Shown here: positions 53,501 to 61,039 of the stretch, one piece after another
Position numbering within the stretch: the stretch's first letter is position 1
Layout of the letters: each line of letters begins with the position of its first letter
NCBI GenBank assembly: GCA_019421365.1
Contig: JAHZFJ010000013.1
Coordinates: forward strand, 1-64,000
DNA: 64,000 nt
Direction of reading: 5' to 3'
From: Lachnospiraceae bacterium
GTDB taxonomy: Bacteria; Bacillota; Clostridia; Lachnospirales; Lachnospiraceae
Notes under the pieces: model-generated
The model's input: the letters and a program-made list of their open reading frames with translations, nothing else
What the model was told of the DNA's origin: nothing
The model's database searches: none
Program-made: the position numbers and the translations under genes

Positions 53501-53734
53501 AATTTTTCCATAATCGTCTTCTGCTTTAAAGGCAATAGACTGACCCTCTTGCCCTTCTTCCCAAACCCATGCATTCCAACCATCATAGTTCTCATCCTCA
53601 CGTCCACCATAGTGGATAATCAAGGTACTTCCTGCTGCTTCAGCTACTCTCGCATTTACCATACCTAGCACAGAAGCCAAAACAAGCACAACTGCAAACA
53701 CTATGGATATTACTCTTTTTGTCATTCTCTTCAT
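50585..53734 (-). CDS. pulA: Membrane-anchored type I pullulanase (GH13)
   Basis: Debranching enzyme that cuts alpha-1,6 bonds of pullulan or glycogen-like glucans at the cell surface. The 1049-residue precursor has a signal peptide (1-34, ending VAEAA), two CBM41-like domains (about 36-140 and 160-265), a linker domain, CBM48 (about 370-440) and the GH13 catalytic domain. It shows FNWGYDPQNYNVPEGSYS (type I pullulanase motif), VVMDVVYNHTF, VDGFRFDLMGIH (nucleophile Asp), IIIYGEGWTSG (acid Glu) and YESCHDNYTLWD. The C-terminus is Ser/Thr-rich, then a membrane helix and RKKSK, so it is membrane-held without an LPXTG signal. Start ATG at 53734 has GAGG five or six bases upstream. Confidence 0.93.
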   Translation of the reverse strand: MKRMTKRVISIVFAVVLVLASVLGMVNARVAEAAGSTLIIHYGGREDENYDGWNAWVWEEGQEGQSIAFKAEDDYGKIAVYQTTNQPSKMGFIIRLNEWENKDISDDRIIEMKNGVTEIWVQSGEMEFSYEAPEGYTSYNFEGLEKERLELYDKADSLKVNIHYFNYEQDYDTTETLAWKTKDAPSSYPLVESDDFGAVFHVGLSGENKEGELGFAMYSNGMADTPKGRTIDLSKASGNVIDVYTVEGKNDVWYKPEDVDKTPAVLTAEFSEGTTKQIDVTLSQVIDTKDENTYAKFTVKDENGTSYPVHHIWNEAPGVLKSTKVVMDVALTLDHSYTITYDEWITCDVDITGSFSSESFEDEYTYAGDNLGAIYTKEKTTFRLWAPTASKVELNLYEAGSGDNLIETVPMTSDVKGTWVYEKTGDLNGVYYTYSVTVSGTTNEAVDPYAKAAGINGMRGMVIDLDATDPDGFGNDTKPEFVNMTDAVIYELHVRDLSSDSSSGITNTGKYLGLTESGTKNSDGIATGLDHIKDLGVTHIHLLPSFDYASVDESKDNGQFNWGYDPQNYNVPEGSYSTDPSNGTVRVEEYKEMVQTLHENGIRVVMDVVYNHTFSAVDSNFQKIVPDYYYRMADGGFSNASGCGNETASERAMVRKYIVDSVVYWATEYHVDGFRFDLMGIHDTETMNAIREVLNEIDPSIIIYGEGWTSGDSTLPESERALKSNTSDLNGIAVFSDDIRDALKGNVFDSLDKGFVSGKEGLENDIKYSVVGATLNDQVDYDAYEKSNGAWSPSPSQTINYESCHDNYTLWDKLATSNPDDSVEDRVKMNNLASAIVFTSQGIPFIHAGEEILRSKPLGEGTFSSNSYNLSDEVNSLKWDDLTENQDVYEYYKGLIAFRKAHSAFRMTTTEEVQNNLTFIDGLDANVVAYTIENSPNGETAESLYVVYNANKESVQLTLPDGNWDVYVNGEKAGTDIIDTVSGNVEVSGISAMVLAKGTASTDDSSTQTNASVVSSSSSTMSTVLIIIAVVLIFAVVVVLVVTNRKKSK

Positions 53735-53819
53735 AATTGTCCTCATCTCTTTCTATTTCGGTGATACTTATTATCTTCTACTTAATACCAACCAAAATAT
53801 ATAATTATTTATAACATTT

Positions 53820-53840
53820 TTACAATATTATCTATTGTAA
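53820..53840 (-). promoter_or_regulatory. Dyad upstream of the pullulanase gene
   Basis: TTACAATA, 5 bases, TATTGTAA: a perfect 8-base inverted repeat about 85 bases before the start, next to a -35-like TTGTAA and a -10-like TATATT. A candidate operator for a sugar-responsive regulator; not matched to a known box. Confidence 0.45.
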
Positions 53841-53979
53841 CAAAATTTTATGCACTTGAATATCCATTACAGACCCAAAATAGTACCATAGTTTTTGTGC
53901 AATATGTATAATTTTTTTCGAAACTTTTAGAAAATCAGTCAAAAAGCAATATCGTATTTTCTATTCACAACTCTTTTAA

Positions 53980-54007
53980 TTGATAGTTGCTAGCGAAAAT
54001 TTATAAT
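53980..54007 (+). promoter_or_regulatory. Probable vegetative promoter of parE
   Basis: TTGATA (53980-53985), 16 bases, TATAAT (54002-54007), with a second TATAAT at 54014-54019. About 250 bases of leader follow before the parE start. Confidence 0.55.
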
Positions 54008-54030
54008 ATATGGTATAATCGGAACGATTG

Positions 54031-54092
54031 GATACCGCTAGGATAATTTGGTTGCAAAAATGCAATAATCTTTTAGGGTATCTATATTTTTT
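54031..54092 (+). other. Attenuator-like hairpin in the parE leader
   Basis: Outer GATACC/GGTATC (54031-54036, 54077-54082), inner TTGCA/TGCAA around AAAA, followed directly by TATATTTTTT. It lies just downstream of the probable promoter, so transcripts could stop here before parE. Seen directly; regulation is inferred. Confidence 0.5.
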
Positions 54093-54265
54093 CTAGCCAA
54101 ATCACATTGTATGAAAATTTTTTATATTTAAAGATAGTTACTATATAAGATTTAGACATCGAAAGGTCTTGCCTTTTGACACAAAATCATATTAATTATA
54201 AATTACAGGGTAGATGCTAAATATATCTATGCATCACCTACCTTCGAAAGGAGCACATATTTTAC

Positions 54266-56200
54266 ATGGAACAATATAATGGAAGCCAGATTGTAATTCT
54301 AGAAGGCCTTGAGGCAGTACGAAAAAGACCTGGTATGTACATCGGAAGCACTGGCACTAGGGGCTTGCATCACTTAATCTGGGAAATACTTGATAACGGA
54401 ATTGATGAACATCTTGCAGGATTCTGTTCACAAATTGATATTACACTTCGAAAAGATGGAGGTATCACTATTCGCGATTACGGGCGTGGTGTACCTGTAG
54501 ATATACATCCAACAAAGAAAATTCCGACCGTACGTGTTGTATATACAATTCTGCACGCTGGCGGTAAATTCGGCTCTTCTGCGTACAAGGTATCCGGAGG
54601 ACTTCACGGTGTTGGTGCATCTGTTGTTAACGCCTTATCAAGCCGTATGATTATAGAAGTTCGCAGTGGTGGACAAGTTTACCGTGATATGTATGAGAAT
54701 GGGGGACATCCTGTTACAGAATTAGTGGATGGCAATATCCCTGTTGTAGGTAAATGTAATAAATCAGATACTGGTACAAGCGTTACTTTCTATCCTGATG
54801 CTTCAATTTTTGAAACAGTTGAATTTAAAGTAGAGACAATTAAAAAGAAATTAAAAGAAATTGCCTTCTTAAATAAAAACCTAAAGCTAATACTTCGCAA
54901 TGAATATGATAATACTGAAAAAATCTACCACGAAGAATATGGAATTCAAAGTTTTGTTAAATACCTTAATCGTGAAGCAACTTTAATTCATGATGATGTA
55001 ATCTATGCAGAAGGTACAAGCGGTGATATTGAAGTAGAATTAGCCTTCCAATACACCAATAGCTACACAGAGCAAATTAATGCTTACTGTAATAGAATTA
55101 ATGTTGTAGATGGCGGAACTCTTGTAACTGGTTTTAAGACAGCTTTGACTCGTATCATGAACCAGTACGCAAGAGAGCTTAATATATTGAAAGAAAAAGA
55201 TGATAATTTTGACGGAAAAGATATTAGAAACGGTCTCGTTGCTATCATCTCAATCAAACATCCTGATCCACAGTTTGAAGGTCAGACAAAAACAAAATTA
55301 GGTAATACAGATGCCAAGAGTGCAGTTGAGGAAGTATTTACTCTAGAAGTTCAAAGATATTTTGATAAGAACGTTGAAGTACTTCGCTCTATCCTAGAAA
55401 ACTCATTAAAATCCTACCAAGCTAGACGTGCAGGTGATAAAGCAAGAAATGCTGTATTAAAACAATTAGCTGATGTGGACACTAGAAGTAAGTTAGCTTC
55501 TTGTTCTTCAAAGAAACCAGAAGAATGTGAAGTATATATCGTCGAAGGTGATTCTGCCGGTGGTACAGTTAAAACAGCCAGAAACCGTCGTACCCAAGCG
55601 GTTCTTCCACTTCGTGGTAAAATCCTTAACGTTGAAAAAGCTGCCCTTGAGAAGATCTTAGTTAATAACGAAATTAAATCTATGATTGCTTCCTTTGGCT
55701 GCGGAATCGGTGACGATTTTGACATTAAAAAATTACGTTTTGACAAGATTATTATCTTAACCGATGCCGACGTAGATGGTTCCCATATTAGTACCTTATT
55801 GCTTACCTTCTTCTATCGATTCATGCCAGAATTAATTCTAGAAGGAAAAGTATATCGTGGACTACCACCACTATATAAAGTGGAGTATGAAGATACTACA
55901 AAGAAAACAAAGAAGAAAAAACAGTCTGAATATATATTTAATGATTTCGAATTAGAGAAATTCCGTAAAAAACAAGGAATCAAGATTCTTAACTTACAAC
56001 GTTACAAAGGTCTTGGTGAAATGGATGCAGAACAATTATGGGAAACAACACTTAATCCAGAAACTCGTATCCTAGCTCGTGTAGAAATCTCTGATACAGT
56101 TGAAGCAGACGAAATCACAACAACTCTTATGAGTAATAACGTACCACCTCGTCGTGCCTTCATAATGGAAGAAGCTAAATATGCTAAGGTTGATATCTAA
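54266..56200 (+). CDS. parE: DNA topoisomerase IV subunit B (ParE/GyrB family)
   Basis: ATPase subunit of a type IIA topoisomerase. The 644-residue protein has the GHKL ATP-binding motifs EILDNGIDEHLAG (Asn and Glu, about residue 40), DYGRGVPVDIHP and GGLHGVGASVVNALS, then the TOPRIM domain with VEGDSAGGTVKTARNRRTQAVLPLRGKILN (about 425) and LTDADVDGSHISTLL (about 500). It is followed in the same direction by parC. Two features favour topoisomerase IV over gyrase: the partner lacks a clear GyrA box, and the gene is not beside recF or dnaA. A second gyrase would be expected elsewhere. Confidence 0.85.
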   Translation: MEQYNGSQIVILEGLEAVRKRPGMYIGSTGTRGLHHLIWEILDNGIDEHLAGFCSQIDITLRKDGGITIRDYGRGVPVDIHPTKKIPTVRVVYTILHAGGKFGSSAYKVSGGLHGVGASVVNALSSRMIIEVRSGGQVYRDMYENGGHPVTELVDGNIPVVGKCNKSDTGTSVTFYPDASIFETVEFKVETIKKKLKEIAFLNKNLKLILRNEYDNTEKIYHEEYGIQSFVKYLNREATLIHDDVIYAEGTSGDIEVELAFQYTNSYTEQINAYCNRINVVDGGTLVTGFKTALTRIMNQYARELNILKEKDDNFDGKDIRNGLVAIISIKHPDPQFEGQTKTKLGNTDAKSAVEEVFTLEVQRYFDKNVEVLRSILENSLKSYQARRAGDKARNAVLKQLADVDTRSKLASCSSKKPEECEVYIVEGDSAGGTVKTARNRRTQAVLPLRGKILNVEKAALEKILVNNEIKSMIASFGCGIGDDFDIKKLRFDKIIILTDADVDGSHISTLLLTFFYRFMPELILEGKVYRGLPPLYKVEYEDTTKKTKKKKQSEYIFNDFELEKFRKKQGIKILNLQRYKGLGEMDAEQLWETTLNPETRILARVEISDTVEADEITTTLMSNNVPPRRAFIMEEAKYAKVDI

Positions 56201-56221
56201 GGTAACTTTTACATTATTCAA

Positions 56222-56297
56222 ACTTCGCACTTGAAGGTTTCGAGGGGTAGCTGATTGCTATAGTCAAGGAAAAACCCGCTCTCGCTTTGCTTCACAC
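56222..56297. repeat. 76-bp intergenic repeat, copy 2
   Basis: Homologous to 50375-50451, including AACCCGCTCTCGCTTTGC and the end GCTTCACAC. Here the left end CAAACTTCGCAC pairs roughly with GTGAAGTTTG at 56325-56340, so this copy may be part of a larger foldback of about 130 bases. It sits just after the parE stop. Confidence 0.7.
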
Positions 56298-56356
56298 CAT
56301 TACCTACTTTTAATAAAGTTTTTTGCTGTGAAGTTTGAGTTACGTTACATCAAACT

Positions 56357-56650
56357 AGTCAATTACGAAACTCATCAAAAATTAGTTGCTTCTTGGGTAA
56401 CATACTATAACTTAAAAACGATAGTGAATCAACTATAGTACTTCTTAGTGTGTGCTAAATAACTTAGGAAGGCTAGGCATGGAAGCCGAGCCAGCCTGAG
56501 CTGAGGCAGGATGCCGAATCGATGGCGATTCCGCATCTATTGTACTAACTTTCTGTACACACATAGAAGTACTTAGGTGAGCAGCGTGTTTCTTGTTATA
56601 GTATGTTAACCAAGAAGCTTTGATAACGTAACAGAGTTTTGTAATTGACT
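56357..56650. repeat. 294-bp foldback element between parE and parC
   Basis: Inverted ends of 17 bases with one mismatch (56357-56373 and 56634-56650). An inner pair of 24-base arms with one mismatch (56388-56411 and 56595-56618) and a further arm pair around TAGTACTTCTTAGTGTGT follow. The central 100 bases are clearly richer in G and C than the flanks. No coding frame. It sits between two genes that are normally co-transcribed. Confidence 0.8.
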
Positions 56651-56681
56651 CTTAATATCTAATTAAAGAAAGGAATTTATA

Positions 56682-58940
56682 ATGTCAAATAAATCTGATA
56701 ATATTATACAATTGGACTTTGCCGAAGAGATGAAAAACTCGTATCGTGATTATGCAATGAGTGTAATAATCTCTCGTGCCCTACCAGATGTCCGTGATGG
56801 TCTAAAGCCTGTACAACGTCGTATCCTATATGCAATGAACGAATTAGGATTAACTCCAGATAAACCACACCGTAAAAGTGCCCGTATCGTCGGTGATACA
56901 ATGGGTAAATATCACCCTCATGGAGATAGTTCCATCTATGATGCCCTTGTTCATATGTCAGAGGATTACTCTCTTTCAGTTCCACTAGTTGATGGCCATG
57001 GAAACTTTGGTTCTATCGATGGTGACGGTGCCGCAGCAATGCGTTATACAGAAGCTAGACTATCAGATGGGGCTATGACATTGTTAAACAACCTAGATAA
57101 AGGTCTTGTTCCGTTTGTACCAAACTTTGATAACAGTGAGAAAGAACCTAGCGTACTTCCAGCAATGTTACCAAATCTATTAATTAACGGAACAACAGGG
57201 ATTGCAGTAGGTATGGCTACTAATATACCACCTCACAACCCAGGCGAAGTTATCGATGGCGTAATCGCATATATTGATAATCAAGATATCACCACTGAGA
57301 AGCTAATGAAATACATACCTGCTCCAGATTTTCCGACAGGTGGTACAATCATTAATCAAAGTGAGATGGCAAAAATCTATGCAACGGGTGAAGGCAAGAT
57401 TAAATTGCGTGCCAAAACAGAGATTGAAGATGGTGATAATGGCCGTAAGAATATTGTAATAACTCAAATTCCTTATACTGTAGCAGGTAATAAAACCAAA
57501 TTAGTAGAAACATTAGCAGGATTAATGAAGGACAAAGTCTTTGATGAAATCTATGACGTACGTGATGAGTCTTCAAAAGAAGGTATTCGTATCGTTATTG
57601 AAGTAAAGAAAGACCGTAATATTCAAAATCTATTGAATGGTTTATATAAAAAATCAGCACTTGAAGATACCTATGGTGTTAATCTACTAGCGGTTAAAGA
57701 ACAACAACCAATCATATTCAATCTTCCAACTTTAATTGGAGAATTCGTAACATTCCAAGAAGAGTTATACACAAAAGAGTATCAACATCTTCTTGAAAAG
57801 TCACAAAATAGACTTGAAATTGTGGATGGTTTAATTAAAGCCACTGACGTTATTGATTTGATCATAGAGATTCTACGTGGAAGTAGTTCCATCAAGCAAG
57901 CAAAAGGCTGTTTAATAACAGGTGATACAACTGATATTAATTTCAAAACAAAAGCTAGTGAGAAAGAGGCTAAGACATTATCCTTCACAGAACGTCAGGC
58001 AGATGCAATTCTTGCCATGCCACTTAGTAAATTAATCGGATTAGAGATTCTTAAACTGCACGAAGAAAATAATACTCTTCTTGCTAATATTGCAGAATAT
58101 CAAAGGGTGCTCTCTGATAAGAACGCTCTCTTTGCTGTAATCAAAGCTAGATTAAAGGCTTATAAAAAGACTTTTACCATACCTAGACGCACTATGCTTG
58201 AAAACACTGAGAATACGGGATATGTGGAAGAATTTAAAGAAGAAGATATCTACGTACTAATTGATAAATTCGGATACACCAAATCTCTAGATTCTGCAAG
58301 TTATACCCGCGCTTCTGAAGAAACCCTAAAAGAATACGCTCATATTATTCAGATGAAGAATACCGATAAACTTTGCTTATTTACAGCACAAGGTAACATG
58401 TTCCAAATCAAGGCAAGCGCGATTCCAAAGGGTAAAACAAAGGATAAAGGTGCTCTTATTCAGACTTTATGCAAGGTAGATAAGGAAGACATTTTACTAT
58501 ATACTTCATTTGAAGAATTATTTGAATCACAACTATTATTTACAACAAAGAACGGTTTCATAAAGCAAGTCTCTGGGGCTGAATTTGAAACTAACCGTTC
58601 TACTATTGCTTCTACAAAACTAGATGCTGACGATGCTTTGGTATCAATCACTGTTTTAACTGCACATGATATATTATCAAAATCTATGAAGGTTATCTTA
58701 TTAACTGAAAAAGGTGCTTCACTAGGTTTCCTACTTGAAGAGGTTTCCGAACTCAAGAAATCAAGCCGCGGGGTCAAAGCAATTGCTCTAGATAGTAACG
58801 ATTATGTTGTATTTGCAACCGCTCAAGATTCTAATTTGGAATCCTTCACTTATAATAACAAAACGCTAAGTGCGAAAAAAGTCCGTACACGTAAGCGTGG
58901 GCAAAAAGGTCAAAAAGCTAATCTAGACCTAGCTGAATAG
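56682..58940 (+). CDS. parC: DNA topoisomerase IV subunit A (ParC/GyrA family)
   Basis: DNA-cleaving subunit, 752 residues. The catalytic Tyr is in AAMRYTEARL (about residue 122). The quinolone region reads GKYHPHGDSSIYDALV with Ser and Asp at the two key positions, the wild-type arrangement. Winged-helix and tower segments follow, and a C-terminal beta-pinwheel region (about 510-740), with a degenerate KGKTKDKGALIQ in place of a clean GyrA box. The C-terminus is basic (RTRKRGQKGQK). AAAGGAA precedes the ATG. The gap from parE is filled by two repeat elements. Confidence 0.85.
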   Translation: MSNKSDNIIQLDFAEEMKNSYRDYAMSVIISRALPDVRDGLKPVQRRILYAMNELGLTPDKPHRKSARIVGDTMGKYHPHGDSSIYDALVHMSEDYSLSVPLVDGHGNFGSIDGDGAAAMRYTEARLSDGAMTLLNNLDKGLVPFVPNFDNSEKEPSVLPAMLPNLLINGTTGIAVGMATNIPPHNPGEVIDGVIAYIDNQDITTEKLMKYIPAPDFPTGGTIINQSEMAKIYATGEGKIKLRAKTEIEDGDNGRKNIVITQIPYTVAGNKTKLVETLAGLMKDKVFDEIYDVRDESSKEGIRIVIEVKKDRNIQNLLNGLYKKSALEDTYGVNLLAVKEQQPIIFNLPTLIGEFVTFQEELYTKEYQHLLEKSQNRLEIVDGLIKATDVIDLIIEILRGSSSIKQAKGCLITGDTTDINFKTKASEKEAKTLSFTERQADAILAMPLSKLIGLEILKLHEENNTLLANIAEYQRVLSDKNALFAVIKARLKAYKKTFTIPRRTMLENTENTGYVEEFKEEDIYVLIDKFGYTKSLDSASYTRASEETLKEYAHIIQMKNTDKLCLFTAQGNMFQIKASAIPKGKTKDKGALIQTLCKVDKEDILLYTSFEELFESQLLFTTKNGFIKQVSGAEFETNRSTIASTKLDADDALVSITVLTAHDILSKSMKVILLTEKGASLGFLLEEVSELKKSSRGVKAIALDSNDYVVFATAQDSNLESFTYNNKTLSAKKVRTRKRGQKGQKANLDLAE

Positions 58941-58952
58941 ACTAATTCTAAC

Positions 58953-59018
58953 TGTACTCATATAAATACCTATTTTTTCATATATTATATAAAAAAATCA
59001 GGTGTGTATATGAGTACA
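58953..59018 (+). promoter_or_regulatory. Long hairpin enclosing the start of the patatin-like gene
   Basis: The arms 58953-58985 and 58986-59018 pair almost end to end: TGTACTCATATA with TATATGAGTACA, AATACC with GGTGTG, and ATTTTTT with AAAAAAAT. The right arm contains the AGGTG ribosome site and the ATG at 59010. In a transcript from parC the start would be sequestered. Seen directly; the control effect is inferred. Confidence 0.7.
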
Positions 59019-60017
59019 ACTATTTTATCTATTGATGGTGGCGGAATGAAAGGAATCGTATCTGCACTGGTATTAATTGAATTAGAAGATATCATTAAAA
59101 AATACACTGGGGCAGATAAAGTTTATCTAGTCGATTACTTTGACCTTATTGCTGGAACAAGTACAGGTTCTATCTTAGCTGCATTGTTGTTATGCCCGAA
59201 TGATTGTAACGGCCCTAAATATACAGCTTCTGATGCATTAAACCTGTATCTGACTAAAGGAAAAACTATGTTCCAGACAAATCCCTTACATAAAATTCGT
59301 ACTTTAGGCGGACTAATCGGTCCTAAGTACAAGAACAAAGCACTAACAGCTGAACTAAATTCATACTTTGGTTCCGTAAAAACTGCCGACCTACTTAAGC
59401 CATGCTTACTGACATCATACGATATGACTACTAGAGATTCCCTCTTCTTCAACTCCTTATCTAGCATGAAATCTGAAGATCGCAATTATAATCTAGCGGA
59501 TGCTGTACTTGCTTCCACAGCTGCCCCTACCTTCTTTCCCCCTAGCTGTACAAAGTCATATAATTCCTGTCAGGATTGTCTAGTAGATGGCGGGGTATTT
59601 GCAAACAATCCTTCTCTATGTGCACTTATTGAAGCGTTAAAGCTAGAACGTACTAAGAACATTAATGATACCATGGTCCTTTCTATCGGTAATGTATATA
59701 GTGCAAAATCATATGATTACAATAAAGTAAAACATTGGGGTGCCATCAATTGGGCCTTTCCAATCCTAGATATCTTAATGGATGCCAGTGAACAAACAGT
59801 TGATTATCAATTAAATAAATTATACTCTACTCTAGGTGTTTCAAATCAATATTTACGAGTGGTGGCTAATGTGAAAGAAAATGTTCCCGCAATGGATAGC
59901 ACTTCCCCGGAAGCAATTAAGCGCCTTGTTGAAATCGGTAAAGAGTTAGTTAAGAAAAGACATAGAGATCTAGAACGTTATGCCCGAATGTTGATTGATA
60001 ATAAGAGGAAGAACTGA
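59010..60017 (+). CDS. Patatin-like phospholipase
   Basis: A 335-residue serine acyl-hydrolase. It has the oxyanion loop SIDGGGMKGIVSALVL at residue 8, the nucleophile elbow DLIAGTSTGSIL (Gly-x-Ser-x-Gly, about residue 51) and the catalytic Asp in LVDGGVFANNPSLC (about residue 196), forming the Ser-Asp dyad. There is no signal peptide or membrane segment, so it acts in the cytoplasm. Family members hydrolyse phospholipids, and some serve as phage-defence effectors; no defence partner is visible nearby. ATG at 59010 has AGGTG five bases upstream; GTG two codons earlier is open. Confidence 0.9.
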   Translation: MSTTILSIDGGGMKGIVSALVLIELEDIIKKYTGADKVYLVDYFDLIAGTSTGSILAALLLCPNDCNGPKYTASDALNLYLTKGKTMFQTNPLHKIRTLGGLIGPKYKNKALTAELNSYFGSVKTADLLKPCLLTSYDMTTRDSLFFNSLSSMKSEDRNYNLADAVLASTAAPTFFPPSCTKSYNSCQDCLVDGGVFANNPSLCALIEALKLERTKNINDTMVLSIGNVYSAKSYDYNKVKHWGAINWAFPILDILMDASEQTVDYQLNKLYSTLGVSNQYLRVVANVKENVPAMDSTSPEAIKRLVEIGKELVKKRHRDLERYARMLIDNKRKN

Positions 60018-60099
60018 TATAAGAAATTTGAATCAGGTCTGTGAATGTGCTATTAACCAAGCAAACTTTTTGGGCGGCTTTTGCCCCCCTAATCCTAAA

Positions 60100-60137
60100 A
60101 AGAAAGTGCAAAAACTTATAAGCAATTGCACTTTCTT
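60100..60137. terminator. Convergent terminator between the patatin-like gene and nadC
   Basis: Perfect 12-base arms AAGAAAGTGCAA (60100-60111) and TTGCACTTTCTT (60126-60137), with T-rich DNA following on the plus strand and TTTTAGG on the minus strand. It serves the plus-strand patatin-like gene and, 63 bases after its stop, the nad operon. Confidence 0.82.
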
Positions 60138-60199
60138 ATTTGTATTAAATACCGTTTTCTATACTGGAAGAATCAACGTGTTGTCGCCTAGCCACATGT

Positions 60200-61039
60200 T
60201 TACTCCACAGGTTTAAGATTCTTAAGAGACAAATCTATAATTGGCGCTGAATGTGTTAGTGCACCTGAAGATACGAAATCAACTCCTATTTCTGCAATTT
60301 CACGAAGACGTTCTTTTGTGACATTTCCAGAGCATTCTGTCTGTGCTTTATCACCTATCATCTCAACCGCTTTTTTCATGGTTTCATTATCCATATTATC
60401 TAGCATAATAATATCCGCACCGGCATCAATAGCTTCTGCAACCATATCTAGGTTTTCTACCTCTACTTCAATCTTACGAACAAACGGCGCATATTCTTTT
60501 GCCATCTTCACTGCATTCCTAACACTACCTGCAGCACCAATATGATTATCCTTCAATAAAACACCATCGGATAAGTTATATCTATGATTAGCTCCTCCAC
60601 CTACACGTACCGCATATTTCTCAAAAGGGCGCATATTAGGCGTTGTCTTTCTAGTATCTAAAAGTGTTGTTTTATACCCTTCTAATTCTTTTACATACTC
60701 ACTAGTATACGTAGCAATTCCACTCATTCTTTGAAGATAATTAAGTGCTGTTCTTTCTCCTGATAATAAAACTCGTATATCACCTATTACCGTTCCAATT
60801 AAGTCGCCTTTCTTCACAACATCTCCATCTTGATAAGTTGTTTCAAAGATCACCTCACTATCAAGTAATTCGAACACTCTAGCAAATACAGGCAGGCCAC
60901 AAATTACACCATCTTCTTTACAGATTAGCTGAGCACTTCCCTTTTTATATGTCTTCATAACAGAATTCGTTGTTACATCTTCGCTTGTTATGTCTTCTTT
61001 CAAAGCATTCTTAAGATACTCATCAATATTAATATGCAT
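60200..61039 (-). CDS. nadC: Nicotinate-nucleotide diphosphorylase (NadC)
   Basis: Makes nicotinate mononucleotide from quinolinate and phosphoribosyl diphosphate. The 279-residue protein has LNYLQRMSGIATYT (about residue 101), LDTRKTTPNMRPFEKYAV, GGGANHRYNLSDGVLLKDNHIGAAG (about 157-181) and IEVEVENLDMVAEAIDAGADIIMLDNM, all family signatures. The start at 61039 (MHINIDEYLKNALKEDI) overlaps the nadB stop by 11 bases and has GGTG five bases upstream; ATG at 61057 is an alternative. An even longer frame to 61129 would overlap nadB by 101 bases and is unlikely. Confidence 0.95.
   Translation of the reverse strand: MHINIDEYLKNALKEDITSEDVTTNSVMKTYKKGSAQLICKEDGVICGLPVFARVFELLDSEVIFETTYQDGDVVKKGDLIGTVIGDIRVLLSGERTALNYLQRMSGIATYTSEYVKELEGYKTTLLDTRKTTPNMRPFEKYAVRVGGGANHRYNLSDGVLLKDNHIGAAGSVRNAVKMAKEYAPFVRKIEVEVENLDMVAEAIDAGADIIMLDNMDNETMKKAVEMIGDKAQTECSGNVTKERLREIAEIGVDFVSSGALTHSAPIIDLSLKNLKPVE

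Noticed and set aside
55414..55746. A 110-codon minus-strand frame inside parE
   Set aside because: Antisense shadow of the TOPRIM region; no ribosome site or motif.
54266..58940. Calling the pair gyrB-gyrA
   Set aside because: The A subunit lacks a clear GyrA box and the pair is not near recF, dnaN or dnaA, so topoisomerase IV fits better; not absolutely excluded.
58986..60017. A phage-defence role for the patatin-like protein
   Set aside because: No CD-NTase, pore or other defence partner is beside it; neighbours are housekeeping genes.
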